A stretch of 64,000 nt of DNA from SIG607 sp045648445 (GCA_045648445.1 JAZRNY010000012.1:1-64000); one strand, 5' to 3'. Counted from the stretch's first letter, positions 24,198 through 32,404 are shown. Translations and numbers: made by a program. The notes: generated by a model not told the origin, from the letters alone.

Positions 24198-26921
24198 TTA
24201 TTCTTGTGGTTCAGGCTCAGGTTCAGGCTCAGGTTCAGGCTCAGGTTCGGGCTCAGGTTCGGGCTCCGGCTCCGGCTCAGGCTCGGGTTCCGGCTCCGGC
24301 TCAGGCTCCGGCTCAGGCTCGGGTTCAGGTTCGGGTTCAGGTTCGGGTTCAGGTTCGGGTTCAGGTTCGGGATTTGGGTTGGGGATAACGGTGTTATCGG
24401 AAGAATTGTCAGAAGAAGTATCTGATGAAACGTCAGAAGAAGTATCAGATGAAAGGTCTGACGAGTCGTTACCCGCGGAAGTATCATTTGATTGGGGCTG
24501 CATATCTCTTGCTTCATACCATGCTTTCGGATATACGGGAGAAGGATTAATTGCATAGGTAAAGTTAGCGTTTTCTTCGGTAACCTCTTTTGCCATTACA
24601 ACCAATCTTGCGTTGTTAAAGGCATCACTTGTTGTTACAAGGGTAAGGAATGAATCGGTGGGAAAAAGTTCAGCGTTTGAGATATAAAGATTTTTTGACT
24701 TGATTTCGTTAGCCCAAGAATTAAAATCATTTACACTCTTAAATCCTGAACGAGAAAAATCAAATAAATGTCCGTCATCGTCTTCCTTTGCTGCGTTAGT
24801 TATAATAACTGCAAAAATTTTATATGTTCTATCTTTGTTTTCGGTGTAAAGAGAAATAGTGTTGTTCTCTTTTATAAACGATAAATCCTGAAAATCGTTA
24901 AGAATTCCAAACATTGTGCCATCGTTCATATTTTGTCCGTAAACAACAAGGTTTTTTGTTTCGTTTTCGGTGGCAATTTTGTTTTTATAATCAAAGAACA
25001 AGGCGCCGTAACGACTTTTTTGTTTATTCATATTGTTCTTTGCGTAAAAAGAGTTATCAGTAGTCTGGTAAATGGGATTATTAAGGGTTGTATCACCAAT
25101 TTTTATCCAAGCGTAAAAATCGCTGTTTTCTGCCTTTAATTTAGAAAATGCTTCCGATTTTGAAAGGGAAGAGAAAATTTCTCTTGCTTTTTCTAACTGA
25201 GAACGGTCACGATGAATTTTAATGAAATAACTTGCAAAAAATGAAGTGAAAACAACAACGGCGGCAATAACTGCAATAAATGCTATTTTAAGCCAGTTGG
25301 GAGTTTTTGAAATAACAGACTTGTCTCTTTTGAACAACCTGCTTTTTGGTTCTTCGTCATCATCGTCATCGTCGTCAAAGATAATTACTTGGTCGTTGTA
25401 GTTATCTGCAACTATTTCGAAACTTTCATCGTTTATTTCATCTTCGCCTATAAATTCGGCAAAACCTTCGCTGTTTGAATTTGTTTCTAAAGATACTGTT
25501 TCATTTGAAGGAATGTCTTCTGCAATAACTATTGGTGTATTTTCTTCTATAGATTCTTCTGTATTAACTATGGGTTGTTCTTCGTCGATTATAATTGTTT
25601 CTTCTTCGACGGTTCCCTCAATAACTTTAGGCTGGTTTTCTGCTTTTAAAGAAGTATCGATAAAATCAGGCTGTGCGGCAAGTATTTTTAAACTGTCTTC
25701 ATCGCAACAACCGTTTAAAACATCGGGAAGAACGATAATGTATCGTCTGATAAGGTCAAGGGCGGTAGCGCAAGCATATTCACGGATTTTATCACGTGTT
25801 TCGTTTTCAGAAAGACGAACTTCTCTAATCCAATATTTATTGCCATCATACATAGCAACGTAAACGGTTCCTACTTCTTTACCTTCACTTTTAGCAGGAC
25901 CTGCAACACCGGTAATACCTATGCCGAGTTTTGAACCACTTAACTTATAAATACCTTTTGCCAAAGCAGCGGCAGTTTCTTTACTTACTGCGCCAAAGGT
26001 ATCAAGAATTTCTTCGCTAACGCCTAATGCATCTTTTTTAACTCTGTTAGAGTAAGCGCAAATACCTATTTCGAGTACATCAGATGCACCAGAAACAGAT
26101 GTAATTGCTTCGGAAAGCATACCGCCTGTGCAACTTTCTGCGGTAGAAACGGTAAGACCAGCTTTTTTAAGCGCATCTACCGTTACTTCTGCAAGACTTC
26201 TTGTGCCGACTTCGTAAATACTGTTTGCAAAGGTTTCTTTAATTTCGTTTATAGCTGCATAACATAATTTACTCGCATCATTCATATTTTTCGCACAAGA
26301 TGAAATTTCAAGACGGATTTTTCCGTCGGTACTGTAACGACTTATGCGAACTGGATATTTTATTCTAAGAGCCTTAATAACGGAAGAAAGCAATGCTTCG
26401 TCAACATCAAAAAGTTTTAATTTTGCGCGAGATAAAAACTTGCCTTTCTTTTCAGCGAAGTATGGCAAAATGCAGTCGTCAGCCAATGAAGAAATCAAAG
26501 CGTAATCATCGGGAATTACAAAGAATATTTTGCTGAATACTTTAACTAAAAAAGCAGCAACACCGCTTTGTCTATCAAAACAAACTTTAGCATTTGCAGG
26601 GAAAGCAACTTTTTCGGTGGTTATTTCTTCGCCTTTTCTCAAAAGGCAATTTTTGTATTCTTCATTGATTTTAAATTTTAATTTATACAGTTTCTTTAAA
26701 ACCTTTTTGGAAATTTCAATATCACCGCATAAAAATATGGCGTTGCTTTCAACAGACGCTTCTTTAATTGCGGTAATAATATTTTTTGTGTTGTTGGTGG
26801 TAATGGTGCGTTCGGGTGGATCAAGTTGAAGTTGTCCTAAAAGGGTGCAAAGTTGTTTTTCGCAACCAAGAACGTCTTCATTGTCTTTTCCTGAAGTAAA
26901 ACAAATAATTTCAGTATGCAT
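24198..26921 (-). CDS. CinA-sortase B-like membrane fusion protein, sortase part predicted inactive
   Basis: A 907-aa protein in five parts. Residues 1-160 resemble the CinA N-terminal (MoCF) domain but lack its GTELL and TGGLGPT motifs. Residues about 235-400 are a complete CinA C-terminal (PncC-type NMN amidase) domain with STAESCTGG (S263), CAYSNRVK, GAVS and TGVAGP. Residues 400-535 form an acidic linker ending in Asp8. A membrane helix spans 544-567. Residues about 570-785 resemble class B sortase (SKLKAENSDFYAWIKI, then IYQT, then RYGALFFDY). Gln663 replaces the catalytic His (VYGQNM) and Thr764 replaces Cys (TLVTT); Arg772 remains. A Ser/Asp repeat and (Pro-Glu)27 end the protein. CinA lies inside and the sortase-like part outside. 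Confidence 0.85.
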   Translation of the reverse strand: MHTEIICFTSGKDNEDVLGCEKQLCTLLGQLQLDPPERTITTNNTKNIITAIKEASVESNAIFLCGDIEISKKVLKKLYKLKFKINEEYKNCLLRKGEEITTEKVAFPANAKVCFDRQSGVAAFLVKVFSKIFFVIPDDYALISSLADDCILPYFAEKKGKFLSRAKLKLFDVDEALLSSVIKALRIKYPVRISRYSTDGKIRLEISSCAKNMNDASKLCYAAINEIKETFANSIYEVGTRSLAEVTVDALKKAGLTVSTAESCTGGMLSEAITSVSGASDVLEIGICAYSNRVKKDALGVSEEILDTFGAVSKETAAALAKGIYKLSGSKLGIGITGVAGPAKSEGKEVGTVYVAMYDGNKYWIREVRLSENETRDKIREYACATALDLIRRYIIVLPDVLNGCCDEDSLKILAAQPDFIDTSLKAENQPKVIEGTVEEETIIIDEEQPIVNTEESIEENTPIVIAEDIPSNETVSLETNSNSEGFAEFIGEDEINDESFEIVADNYNDQVIIFDDDDDDDEEPKSRLFKRDKSVISKTPNWLKIAFIAVIAAVVVFTSFFASYFIKIHRDRSQLEKAREIFSSLSKSEAFSKLKAENSDFYAWIKIGDTTLNNPIYQTTDNSFYAKNNMNKQKSRYGALFFDYKNKIATENETKNLVVYGQNMNDGTMFGILNDFQDLSFIKENNTISLYTENKDRTYKIFAVIITNAAKEDDDGHLFDFSRSGFKSVNDFNSWANEIKSKNLYISNAELFPTDSFLTLVTTSDAFNNARLVVMAKEVTEENANFTYAINPSPVYPKAWYEARDMQPQSNDTSAGNDSSDLSSDTSSDVSSDTSSDNSSDNTVIPNPNPEPEPEPEPEPEPEPEPEPEPEPEPEPEPEPEPEPEPEPEPEPEPEPEPEPEPEPQE
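24207..24371 (-). repeat. Hexanucleotide array coding (Pro-Glu)27-Pro
   Basis: Twenty-seven consecutive Pro-Glu codon pairs, with variants of CCTGAA, CCTGAG, CCCGAA and CCGGAG, form an uninterrupted 165-bp tract at the end of the CinA/sortase-like gene. A Ser/Asp repeat (about residues 819-843) precedes it. The 6-bp period means expansion or contraction would keep the frame and only change tail length. Confidence 0.9.
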
Positions 26922-26935
26922 GGCGTTTCCTTCCT

Positions 26936-28126
26936 TTAAATTGCTTCACCGTCGCGGGTGATACGTGTGTACAATGTTTCGTTTACTGCTTTTTCGATAA
27001 GTTCATCAAAATCAAAAACATTTTCGGCTTCGGCGCAGTCCTCTATTGTGGGACGGGTTCTTGGATGTTTCGGAGTGAATACCGTGCAACAATCCTCGTA
27101 CGGCAGTACCGAAGTTTCAAAAGTATCAATTTTTCTTGAAATAATAATTATGTCTTCCTTATCCATTCCTATAAGAGGACGCAATACGGGAAGTTCTTTT
27201 GTTACAATATCAGTAACCCCTATTGCAGGGAGAGTTTGACTGGCAACCTGCCCAAGACTTTCTCCTGTAATCAGCGCTTTACTGCCTGAAGCAATTGCAA
27301 GTCTTTCGGCAATTCGCATCATCATACGACGCATTATCAAGGTAAAATATTCCTCTTTACAGTTTTCGGCAATAGCCTCTTGAATTTCGGTAAAAGGAAC
27401 AATAGCAAGACGAATATCACCGCTGTATGCCGCTACCTTTTCGAGTAAGGTTTTAACCTTTTTTTCGGCTAAAGGTCCCGTATAAGGAGGACTTGCAAAA
27501 TGTACTGCGTTTAAAGTTAAACCACGTTTTGCCATTAAGTAAGCAGCAACGGGGCTATCAATACCGCCGGAAATAAGTATGGTCGCTTTGCCTGATGAAC
27601 CAACGGGAAGACCACCTGCGCCGTGAATTTGACCGGCGTGAATATATGCGGCGTAATCGCGTATTTCAACCGAAACAACTACGTCGGGATTTTTTACATC
27701 AACCTTTAGGTAAGGCATAGCCGATAAAATGGCGCCACCGACCTGTGCTGAAATTTCAGGAGAGGTTAACGGAAAAGATTTGTCACTTCTTTTTGCAATT
27801 ACCTTAAAGGTTTTTACATTACTTAAAGAGGGTTTGACGTAATCGGCAACCACTGACAAAATTTCATTCATATCTTTATTTAAAGAGGCGCAACGGCTAA
27901 AAGCGGCAATACCAAAAATTTTGCTAACTCTGTCTATTGCTTCTTCAAAATCAAAATCGTCTTCAACCGGTTCTATATAAATGGTGGATTGAGCATTTTT
28001 TATACTGATTTTTCCTAAATCTTTAAGACGTCTGCGAATTGTTTTAATCAGCATACTTTCAAAGGTGCTTCTGTTTAAACCTTTAAGAACAAGTTCGCCG
28101 TTTTTTATAAGTATAATTTCTTTCAT
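26936..28126 (-). CDS. thiI: tRNA 4-thiouridine sulfurtransferase
   Basis: Transfers sulfur to tRNA uridine 8 and, in some bacteria, to ThiS. The 396-aa protein has an N-terminal ferredoxin-like and THUMP domain (about 1-165) and a PP-loop ATP pyrophosphatase domain with SGGIDSPVAAY. The C-terminal YEDCCTVFTPKHP is usual for Firmicute ThiI. The rhodanese domain of enterobacterial ThiI is absent, as expected in this phylum. The stop codon of the upstream cysteine desulfurase overlaps the start, the standard sulfur-donor pairing. Confidence 0.95.
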   Translation of the reverse strand: MKEIILIKNGELVLKGLNRSTFESMLIKTIRRRLKDLGKISIKNAQSTIYIEPVEDDFDFEEAIDRVSKIFGIAAFSRCASLNKDMNEILSVVADYVKPSLSNVKTFKVIAKRSDKSFPLTSPEISAQVGGAILSAMPYLKVDVKNPDVVVSVEIRDYAAYIHAGQIHGAGGLPVGSSGKATILISGGIDSPVAAYLMAKRGLTLNAVHFASPPYTGPLAEKKVKTLLEKVAAYSGDIRLAIVPFTEIQEAIAENCKEEYFTLIMRRMMMRIAERLAIASGSKALITGESLGQVASQTLPAIGVTDIVTKELPVLRPLIGMDKEDIIIISRKIDTFETSVLPYEDCCTVFTPKHPRTRPTIEDCAEAENVFDFDELIEKAVNETLYTRITRDGEAI

Positions 28127-29259
28127 TATTTTTTAAACCTTCTCATTTTTTCAGTAATTTTAATTATAGCGTTTTTAAGTATCTCTATTTCTTCAGCAGT
28201 GTTGTCCTTTGAAAAACTTATGCGAATAGCGCTGTCAATTCTATCGTTCGAAAGACCTATTTCACTTAAAACGTAACTTCTGTGACCCTTTGCACAAGCG
28301 CTTCCTTTTGAAACGAATATATTCTCCATAGCAAGTGCGTTAAGCATAGGTTCTGACTTATACCCATCAACTGAAATGTTAAGGATATACGGAAGTGCGT
28401 TATCGGGTGAGTTGATTTTTATTTTGCCTGTTTGAAGTAAAGTTTCTTTAGCGTTTTTGTAAAATTCTTGTTGAACTATTATTTGTTTGTTTAAATTGGG
28501 TAATTCTTTAACAGCCGCGCCAAGACCTGCAATAAGCGGAACGCTTTCGGTTCCTGAACGCAGTCCTTTTTCTTGACCGCCGCCGTAAATTACGGGGAGA
28601 ATGTTAACACCCGATTTTTTGTATAAAAAACCTATGCCTTTAGAGGCGTGGATTTTATGACCGCTGGCACTTAGTAAATCAACTCTGAGAGATGAGACAT
28701 TGATGGGAAGTTTCCCGTAACCTTGTACGGCATCGCAGTGAAGCAGAGCAGGGGAGTTTTTTTCTTTAATTATTTTTGCGGCAAGTTCTATAGGCTGAAT
28801 TGAGCCTATCTCGTTATTTACGAGCATAATTGAAACAAGGATTGTGTTTTGGTCGATTTCTTTTCTTAAATCGTCCTCTTTTATGCAACCGTTTTCATCG
28901 GGAGAAAGGAGTACGGTTTCGTAACCTTGTTTATTTAATTTTTTAAGTGCTTCAAGAACTGAAGGATGTTCAATAGCAGTAGAAACTATTTTATTGCCTT
29001 TTTTCTTTAAAGCGTGTGCGCAACCGAAAATAGCAAGATTGTTAGCCTCGGTTCCGCTTCCTGTAAAAAATATTTCGTCAGGTTTTGCGCCAATGGAAGA
29101 TGCGATAACTCTGCGTGTGTCGTCTATTGCTTCAAAAGCGTTTATTCCGTGCGAATAAGTAGAAGAGGGATTACCCCAATTATTTACTAAAGCGTTATTA
29201 ATTGCTTCTACAGCCTTTTGACAAGGTTTGGTAGTAGCGCTGTTGTCCAAATAAATCAT
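28126..29259 (-). CDS. Cysteine desulfurase (NifS/IscS family)
   Basis: PLP enzyme that removes sulfur from cysteine as an enzyme-bound persulfide. The 377-aa protein begins MIYLDNSATT, has EHPS (H98 region), the PLP lysine in SASGHKIHASKG (K202) and the persulfide cysteine in GSACAKGH (C322), with the short active loop of the NifS-like class. The ATG at 29259 is preferred over an upstream ATG at 29292, because AAAGGAAAG lies between them and family members start at this point. Coupling to thiI indicates that it supplies sulfur for tRNA thiolation (NifZ-like). Confidence 0.93.
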   Translation of the reverse strand: MIYLDNSATTKPCQKAVEAINNALVNNWGNPSSTYSHGINAFEAIDDTRRVIASSIGAKPDEIFFTGSGTEANNLAIFGCAHALKKKGNKIVSTAIEHPSVLEALKKLNKQGYETVLLSPDENGCIKEDDLRKEIDQNTILVSIMLVNNEIGSIQPIELAAKIIKEKNSPALLHCDAVQGYGKLPINVSSLRVDLLSASGHKIHASKGIGFLYKKSGVNILPVIYGGGQEKGLRSGTESVPLIAGLGAAVKELPNLNKQIIVQQEFYKNAKETLLQTGKIKINSPDNALPYILNISVDGYKSEPMLNALAMENIFVSKGSACAKGHRSYVLSEIGLSNDRIDSAIRISFSKDNTAEEIEILKNAIIKITEKMRRFKK

Positions 29260-29302
29260 TTTTTCAAAACTTTCCTTTATACATAGGTACATATACCTCT
29301 AT

Positions 29303-29331
29303 ATTATATTATAAAATTTATAAATACGCAA
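29303..29331 (-). promoter_or_regulatory. Promoter of the cysteine desulfurase-thiI-CinA operon
   Basis: On the minus strand TTGCGT and TATAAT are separated by 17 bp, 43 bp upstream of the desulfurase start. No other promoter was seen before 22662, so all five genes are probably co-transcribed. Confidence 0.75.
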
Positions 29332-29397
29332 GAATTTTTAAAAAATAGAGGCAAAAAAATTGGTTTTAAAAAAGTTTTTAAAAAAATAAAATTTTGC

Positions 29398-29426
29398 TTG
29401 ATTTTTTCTTATTTATGTAGTATAAT
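29398..29426 (+). promoter_or_regulatory. Promoter of rplS
   Basis: TTGATT (29398-29403), a 17-bp spacer and TATAAT (29421-29426) give a strong promoter with a leader of about 120 nt before the rplS start. Confidence 0.8.
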
Positions 29427-29434
29427 ACTCTAGC

Positions 29435-29545
29435 ATTTGATTTCACCTACTCCTTTTAGGTGGGTTTGATGCCGAATAGTTCGACATTAAAGCGGATGGT
29501 CCTCTGTCGTTTAACGGGTATGAACATCTGGAAAAATTTAGGAGG
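29435..29545 (+). ncRNA. Probable ribosomal protein L19 leader
   Basis: The untranslated region between the rplS promoter and its GGAGG site is about 110 nt and structured. CACCTA and TAGGTG form a hairpin (about 29444-29462), and further short pairings (GATG/CATC) follow. L19 leader RNAs are known upstream of rplS in Firmicutes and are thought to mediate autoregulation. Assignment rests on position and structure, not on a covariance-model match. Confidence 0.5.
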
Positions 29546-29554
29546 AAAATTAAA

Positions 29555-29899
29555 ATGGACGCTATTAAAAAGTTAACTGAAGAATGCTTAAAGGCTGAAG
29601 CACCGGTAGTAAATATCGGTAGCACCGTAAAGGTACACGTACGCATCAAGGAAGGCGACAGAGAAAGAATTCAGATTTTCGAAGGTACCGTAATTGCTAA
29701 AAACAACAGCGGTATTTCCGAAACATTCACCGTTCGCAGAGTTTCTTACGGTGTAGGTGTTGAACGTGTATTCCCCGTACATTCTCCCAACGTTGCAAAG
29801 GTTGAACTTGTGAGAAACGGCCGCGTTCGCAGAGCAAAACTTTACTATCTCCGTGATAGAGTTGGTAAGGCTGCTAAGGTTAAAGAGTTAATCGGCTAA
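29555..29899 (+). CDS. rplS: 50S ribosomal protein L19
   Basis: Ribosomal protein located at the subunit interface. The 114-aa sequence contains the family signature: VNIGSTVKVHVRIKEGDRERIQIFEGTV, then FTVRRVSYGVGVERVFPVHSP and VRRAKLYYLRDR. AGGAGG precedes the ATG. The trmD gene usually found upstream is absent in this window, and rplS has its own promoter and leader. The downstream terminator probably makes it largely separate from lepB. Confidence 0.97.
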   Translation: MDAIKKLTEECLKAEAPVVNIGSTVKVHVRIKEGDRERIQIFEGTVIAKNNSGISETFTVRRVSYGVGVERVFPVHSPNVAKVELVRNGRVRRAKLYYLRDRVGKAAKVKELIG

Positions 29900-29910
29900 G
29901 AAAAAAGGGA

Positions 29911-29940
29911 AGGAGGCAACCTTAAGTTGTCTCCTTTTTT
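29911..29940 (+). terminator. rplS terminator or attenuator
   Basis: AGGAGGCAAC (29911-29920) pairs with GTTGTCTCCT (29926-29935) with one G-U pair, followed by six T. As no promoter is obvious before lepB, partial read-through is likely. Confidence 0.75.
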
Positions 29941-29963
29941 CGTTACTTGGAGGAAAAACTGTT

Positions 29964-30551
29964 ATGGAAAATGAAAACCAAAAACAGAAAGAACCCATTT
30001 CTATTACTAAAGAGATTTTTGAGTGGCTTGAAGTAGTGGTAAGCGCTATGCTTGCTGTTGTTATAATTTTTACTTTTGTGTTTAGGGTTGCAACAATAGT
30101 GGGCGGTTCAATGAAGGATACTTTATATAATGGTGAAAAAGTTATAATCACCGACTGGTTTTATACTCCTAAAGTTGGTGATATTGTAGTTGTTTCGCGT
30201 AATGCCAGTAACGGATATTATGCCGACGAAGGCGAAGGTCCTATTATAAAGCGTATTATTGCTACCGAAGGTCAAACGGTAGATATTGATTTTAACAGTG
30301 GTATTGTTTACGTAGACGGTGTTGCCCTTGATGAACCGTACACAAGAACACCTACTAACCTTAAATACGACATTAAGTTTCCTGTACGAGTTCCCGATAA
30401 TCACGTCTTTTGCTTAGGGGATAACCGAAACGAATCTCTTGACAGCAGAAGTTCAAGAATTGGTAACGAAGGTATGATTGATGAACGCTATATTTTAGGT
30501 AAGGCTGTTTTCAGAGTGTTCCCCTTTGATAGATTTGGAGTGGTTAAGTAA
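29964..30551 (+). CDS. lepB: Signal peptidase I
   Basis: Membrane-bound peptidase that removes signal peptides of exported proteins. The 195-aa protein has one N-terminal membrane helix (about 22-45), catalytic Ser49 in GGSMKDTL, catalytic Lys96 in IIKRIIATEG, and the conserved GDNRNESLDSR near the C-terminus. The single-helix S26 architecture is normal for Firmicutes. TTGGAGG precedes the ATG. The stop overlaps the start of rbgA by 1 bp. Confidence 0.95.
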   Translation: MENENQKQKEPISITKEIFEWLEVVVSAMLAVVIIFTFVFRVATIVGGSMKDTLYNGEKVIITDWFYTPKVGDIVVVSRNASNGYYADEGEGPIIKRIIATEGQTVDIDFNSGIVYVDGVALDEPYTRTPTNLKYDIKFPVRVPDNHVFCLGDNRNESLDSRSSRIGNEGMIDERYILGKAVFRVFPFDRFGVVK

Positions 30552-31417
30552 TGAGCGAAGCACAGTATATACAATGGTTTCCCGGTCATATGACCAAAAC
30601 CCGCAGACAAATGGAAAAGGAACTTTCATTAGTTGATGCGGTTGCCGAAATTGTTGATGCTCGTATTCCGGCTTCAAGTCGTAATCCCGATATCCCAAAA
30701 CTTCTTGGAAAAAAGCCTATGCTGGTTATTTTAAATAAATGCGATATGGCTGATGACGAGGTTACAAACGGATGGATTAAATGGTTTGAAAAGCAAAATA
30801 TAAGAGCGATTGCCGTCGATTGCAGAACTGGTAAAGGCATTGATAAATTTGTTCCTACGGTAAAGGATATGCTTTCCGAAAAACTTAAATCAAACGCCGA
30901 AAAAGGTATGGCAGGAAAACCTTTAAGACTTATGGTTGTAGGTATTCCTAACGTTGGAAAATCAACCTTTATAAACCGTATGGCAGGTGTAAACAAAGCA
31001 AAGGCGGAAAATCGTCCGGGTGTTACGCGTGGTAATCAATGGTTTACGGTTGATAAACAACTTGAACTGCTTGACACTCCCGGTGTTTTATGGCCTAAGT
31101 TTGAAGATATGAGTATCGGTGAGCGTCTTGCTTTTACGGGCGCTGTTAAAGATAACGTAGTGGATATTGAACTTTTAGGAATGAGACTTGTTGAAATTTT
31201 AGCATCTTCTTATCCCGAACTTCTTAAAAATCGTTATCAAAATATTGATTTGACACTTGACTCTTATGATTTGCTGGGAGAAATTGCCAAAAAGCGCGGT
31301 ATGGTTGTTCGTGGCGGTGAGGGCGATACTCTAAGGGCGGCAACAACGCTTTTACAGGAATTCAGAAATGCAAAAATAGGAAAAATTTCGCTTGAAAGGG
31401 TAAAGGAAAATGCCTGA
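30551..31417 (+). CDS. rbgA: Ribosome biogenesis GTPase RbgA (YlqF)
   Basis: Circularly permuted GTPase needed for late assembly of the 50S subunit. The G-motif order is G4 first (NKCD at 62-65), then G1 (GIPNVGKS, 131-138), then G3 (DTPG), as expected for YlqF. The N-terminal IQWFPGHMTKTRRQM is the family signature, and a C-terminal RNA-binding domain follows. It lies between lepB and rnhB, the classical Firmicutes order. Confidence 0.96.
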   Translation: MSEAQYIQWFPGHMTKTRRQMEKELSLVDAVAEIVDARIPASSRNPDIPKLLGKKPMLVILNKCDMADDEVTNGWIKWFEKQNIRAIAVDCRTGKGIDKFVPTVKDMLSEKLKSNAEKGMAGKPLRLMVVGIPNVGKSTFINRMAGVNKAKAENRPGVTRGNQWFTVDKQLELLDTPGVLWPKFEDMSIGERLAFTGAVKDNVVDIELLGMRLVEILASSYPELLKNRYQNIDLTLDSYDLLGEIAKKRGMVVRGGEGDTLRAATTLLQEFRNAKIGKISLERVKENA

Positions 31418-32009
31418 TTACAGTTTTGAAAATTCCGCTGTTTTAAAGGGTTATAAATATGTATGCGGTGTGGATGAAGCGGGTCGCGGACCTTTGGCAG
31501 GTCCCGTGTGCGCTGCTGCCGTTATATTGCCTGAAGGAACGGTTATTGAAGGTCTTGACGACTCTAAAAAATTAAGCGAAAAAAAGAGAGAACTGCTTTT
31601 TGATGTTATAAAAAGCAAGGCTATTGCATACGGTATTGCCTTTTCTAGCGTAGAAGAAATTGAAGAATTTAATATTTTAGGCGCTACTTACATCGCTATG
31701 ACACGCGCCGTAGAACAACTGAAAATAAAAGCAGATTATGCCCTTATTGACGGTAACCGTTTTCCACCTCAACTTGAAATTAAAGGCGAGTGTGTGGTTA
31801 AGGGCGATTCAAAAAGTATGTCTATTGCCGCAGCAAGTATTCTTGCAAAGGTAACAAGAGACAGACTTTTGCTTGAGTATGCCGAAAAGTATCCGCAGTA
31901 CGGTTTTGAAAAACATAAGGGATATGGTACAAAAGCCCATATTGACGCAATTAAAGAATTTGGTGTAACAAATATTCACCGTCCGTCTTTTCTTAAAAAA
32001 CTGTTATGA
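31410..32009 (+). CDS. rnhB: Ribonuclease HII
   Basis: Removes ribonucleotides from DNA-RNA hybrids and misincorporated sites. The 199-aa protein has VDEAGRGPLAG (catalytic D22, E23), the central ALIDGN acidic residue, SIAAASILAKVTRD and the C-terminal YGTKAHIDAI. It overlaps rbgA by 8 bp and yraN by 4 bp. Confidence 0.96.
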   Translation: MPDYSFENSAVLKGYKYVCGVDEAGRGPLAGPVCAAAVILPEGTVIEGLDDSKKLSEKKRELLFDVIKSKAIAYGIAFSSVEEIEEFNILGATYIAMTRAVEQLKIKADYALIDGNRFPPQLEIKGECVVKGDSKSMSIAAASILAKVTRDRLLLEYAEKYPQYGFEKHKGYGTKAHIDAIKEFGVTNIHRPSFLKKLL

Positions 32010-32371
32010 GAGATATTTATTATCTGGGTCGAAAAGGTGAAGATATCACTGTAGATTTTCTTAAAAAACACGGTTTTTTTATATTCAAAAGGAATTATCA
32101 ATGCCGTTTTGGAGAAATTGATATTATAGCCGAAAAAGACGATTTACTTTTGTTTGTTGAAGTTAAAACTAGATTTGAGGATTTTTTGGTGTCTCCTGAA
32201 GAAGCTGTTGATAAATTCAAACAAAAAAGAATAAAGCATACTGCAAGAGATTTTATCTCAAAACTTCAACGTGATTACAAATATAGATTTGACGTATCTG
32301 CAATTACTGTACGGGTTGAAAACTCGGAATATAAATTTTCTTTGAATTATATTAAAAATGCATTCGAATAA
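32006..32371 (+). CDS. yraN: UPF0102 family protein YraN
   Basis: A 121-aa protein with a predicted restriction-endonuclease-like (Holliday-junction resolvase type) fold. Motifs are GRKGEDITVDFLKKHG, FGEIDIIAEKD (acidic residues) and FVEVKTR (ExK), which would form the catalytic centre if it is active. Biological function of the family is unsettled. It follows rnhB, its usual neighbour, with a 4-bp overlap and is closed by a terminator. Confidence 0.92.
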   Translation: MRDIYYLGRKGEDITVDFLKKHGFFIFKRNYQCRFGEIDIIAEKDDLLLFVEVKTRFEDFLVSPEEAVDKFKQKRIKHTARDFISKLQRDYKYRFDVSAITVRVENSEYKFSLNYIKNAFE

Positions 32372-32400
32372 CCGAAAAGCACCCTTTCGGGTGCTTTTGG
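32372..32400. terminator. Bidirectional terminator
   Basis: AAAAGCACCC (32375-32384) pairs with GGGTGCTTTT (32389-32398) around a TTTC loop. It serves the lepB-yraN operon and the convergent DUF1540 gene. Confidence 0.85.
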
Positions 32401-32404
32401 TAAT

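Noticed and set aside
24151..24558. Plus-strand frame coding a long Gly-Ser repeat
   Set aside because: It is the complement of the Pro-Glu tract of the CinA fusion gene, with no ribosome site of its own.
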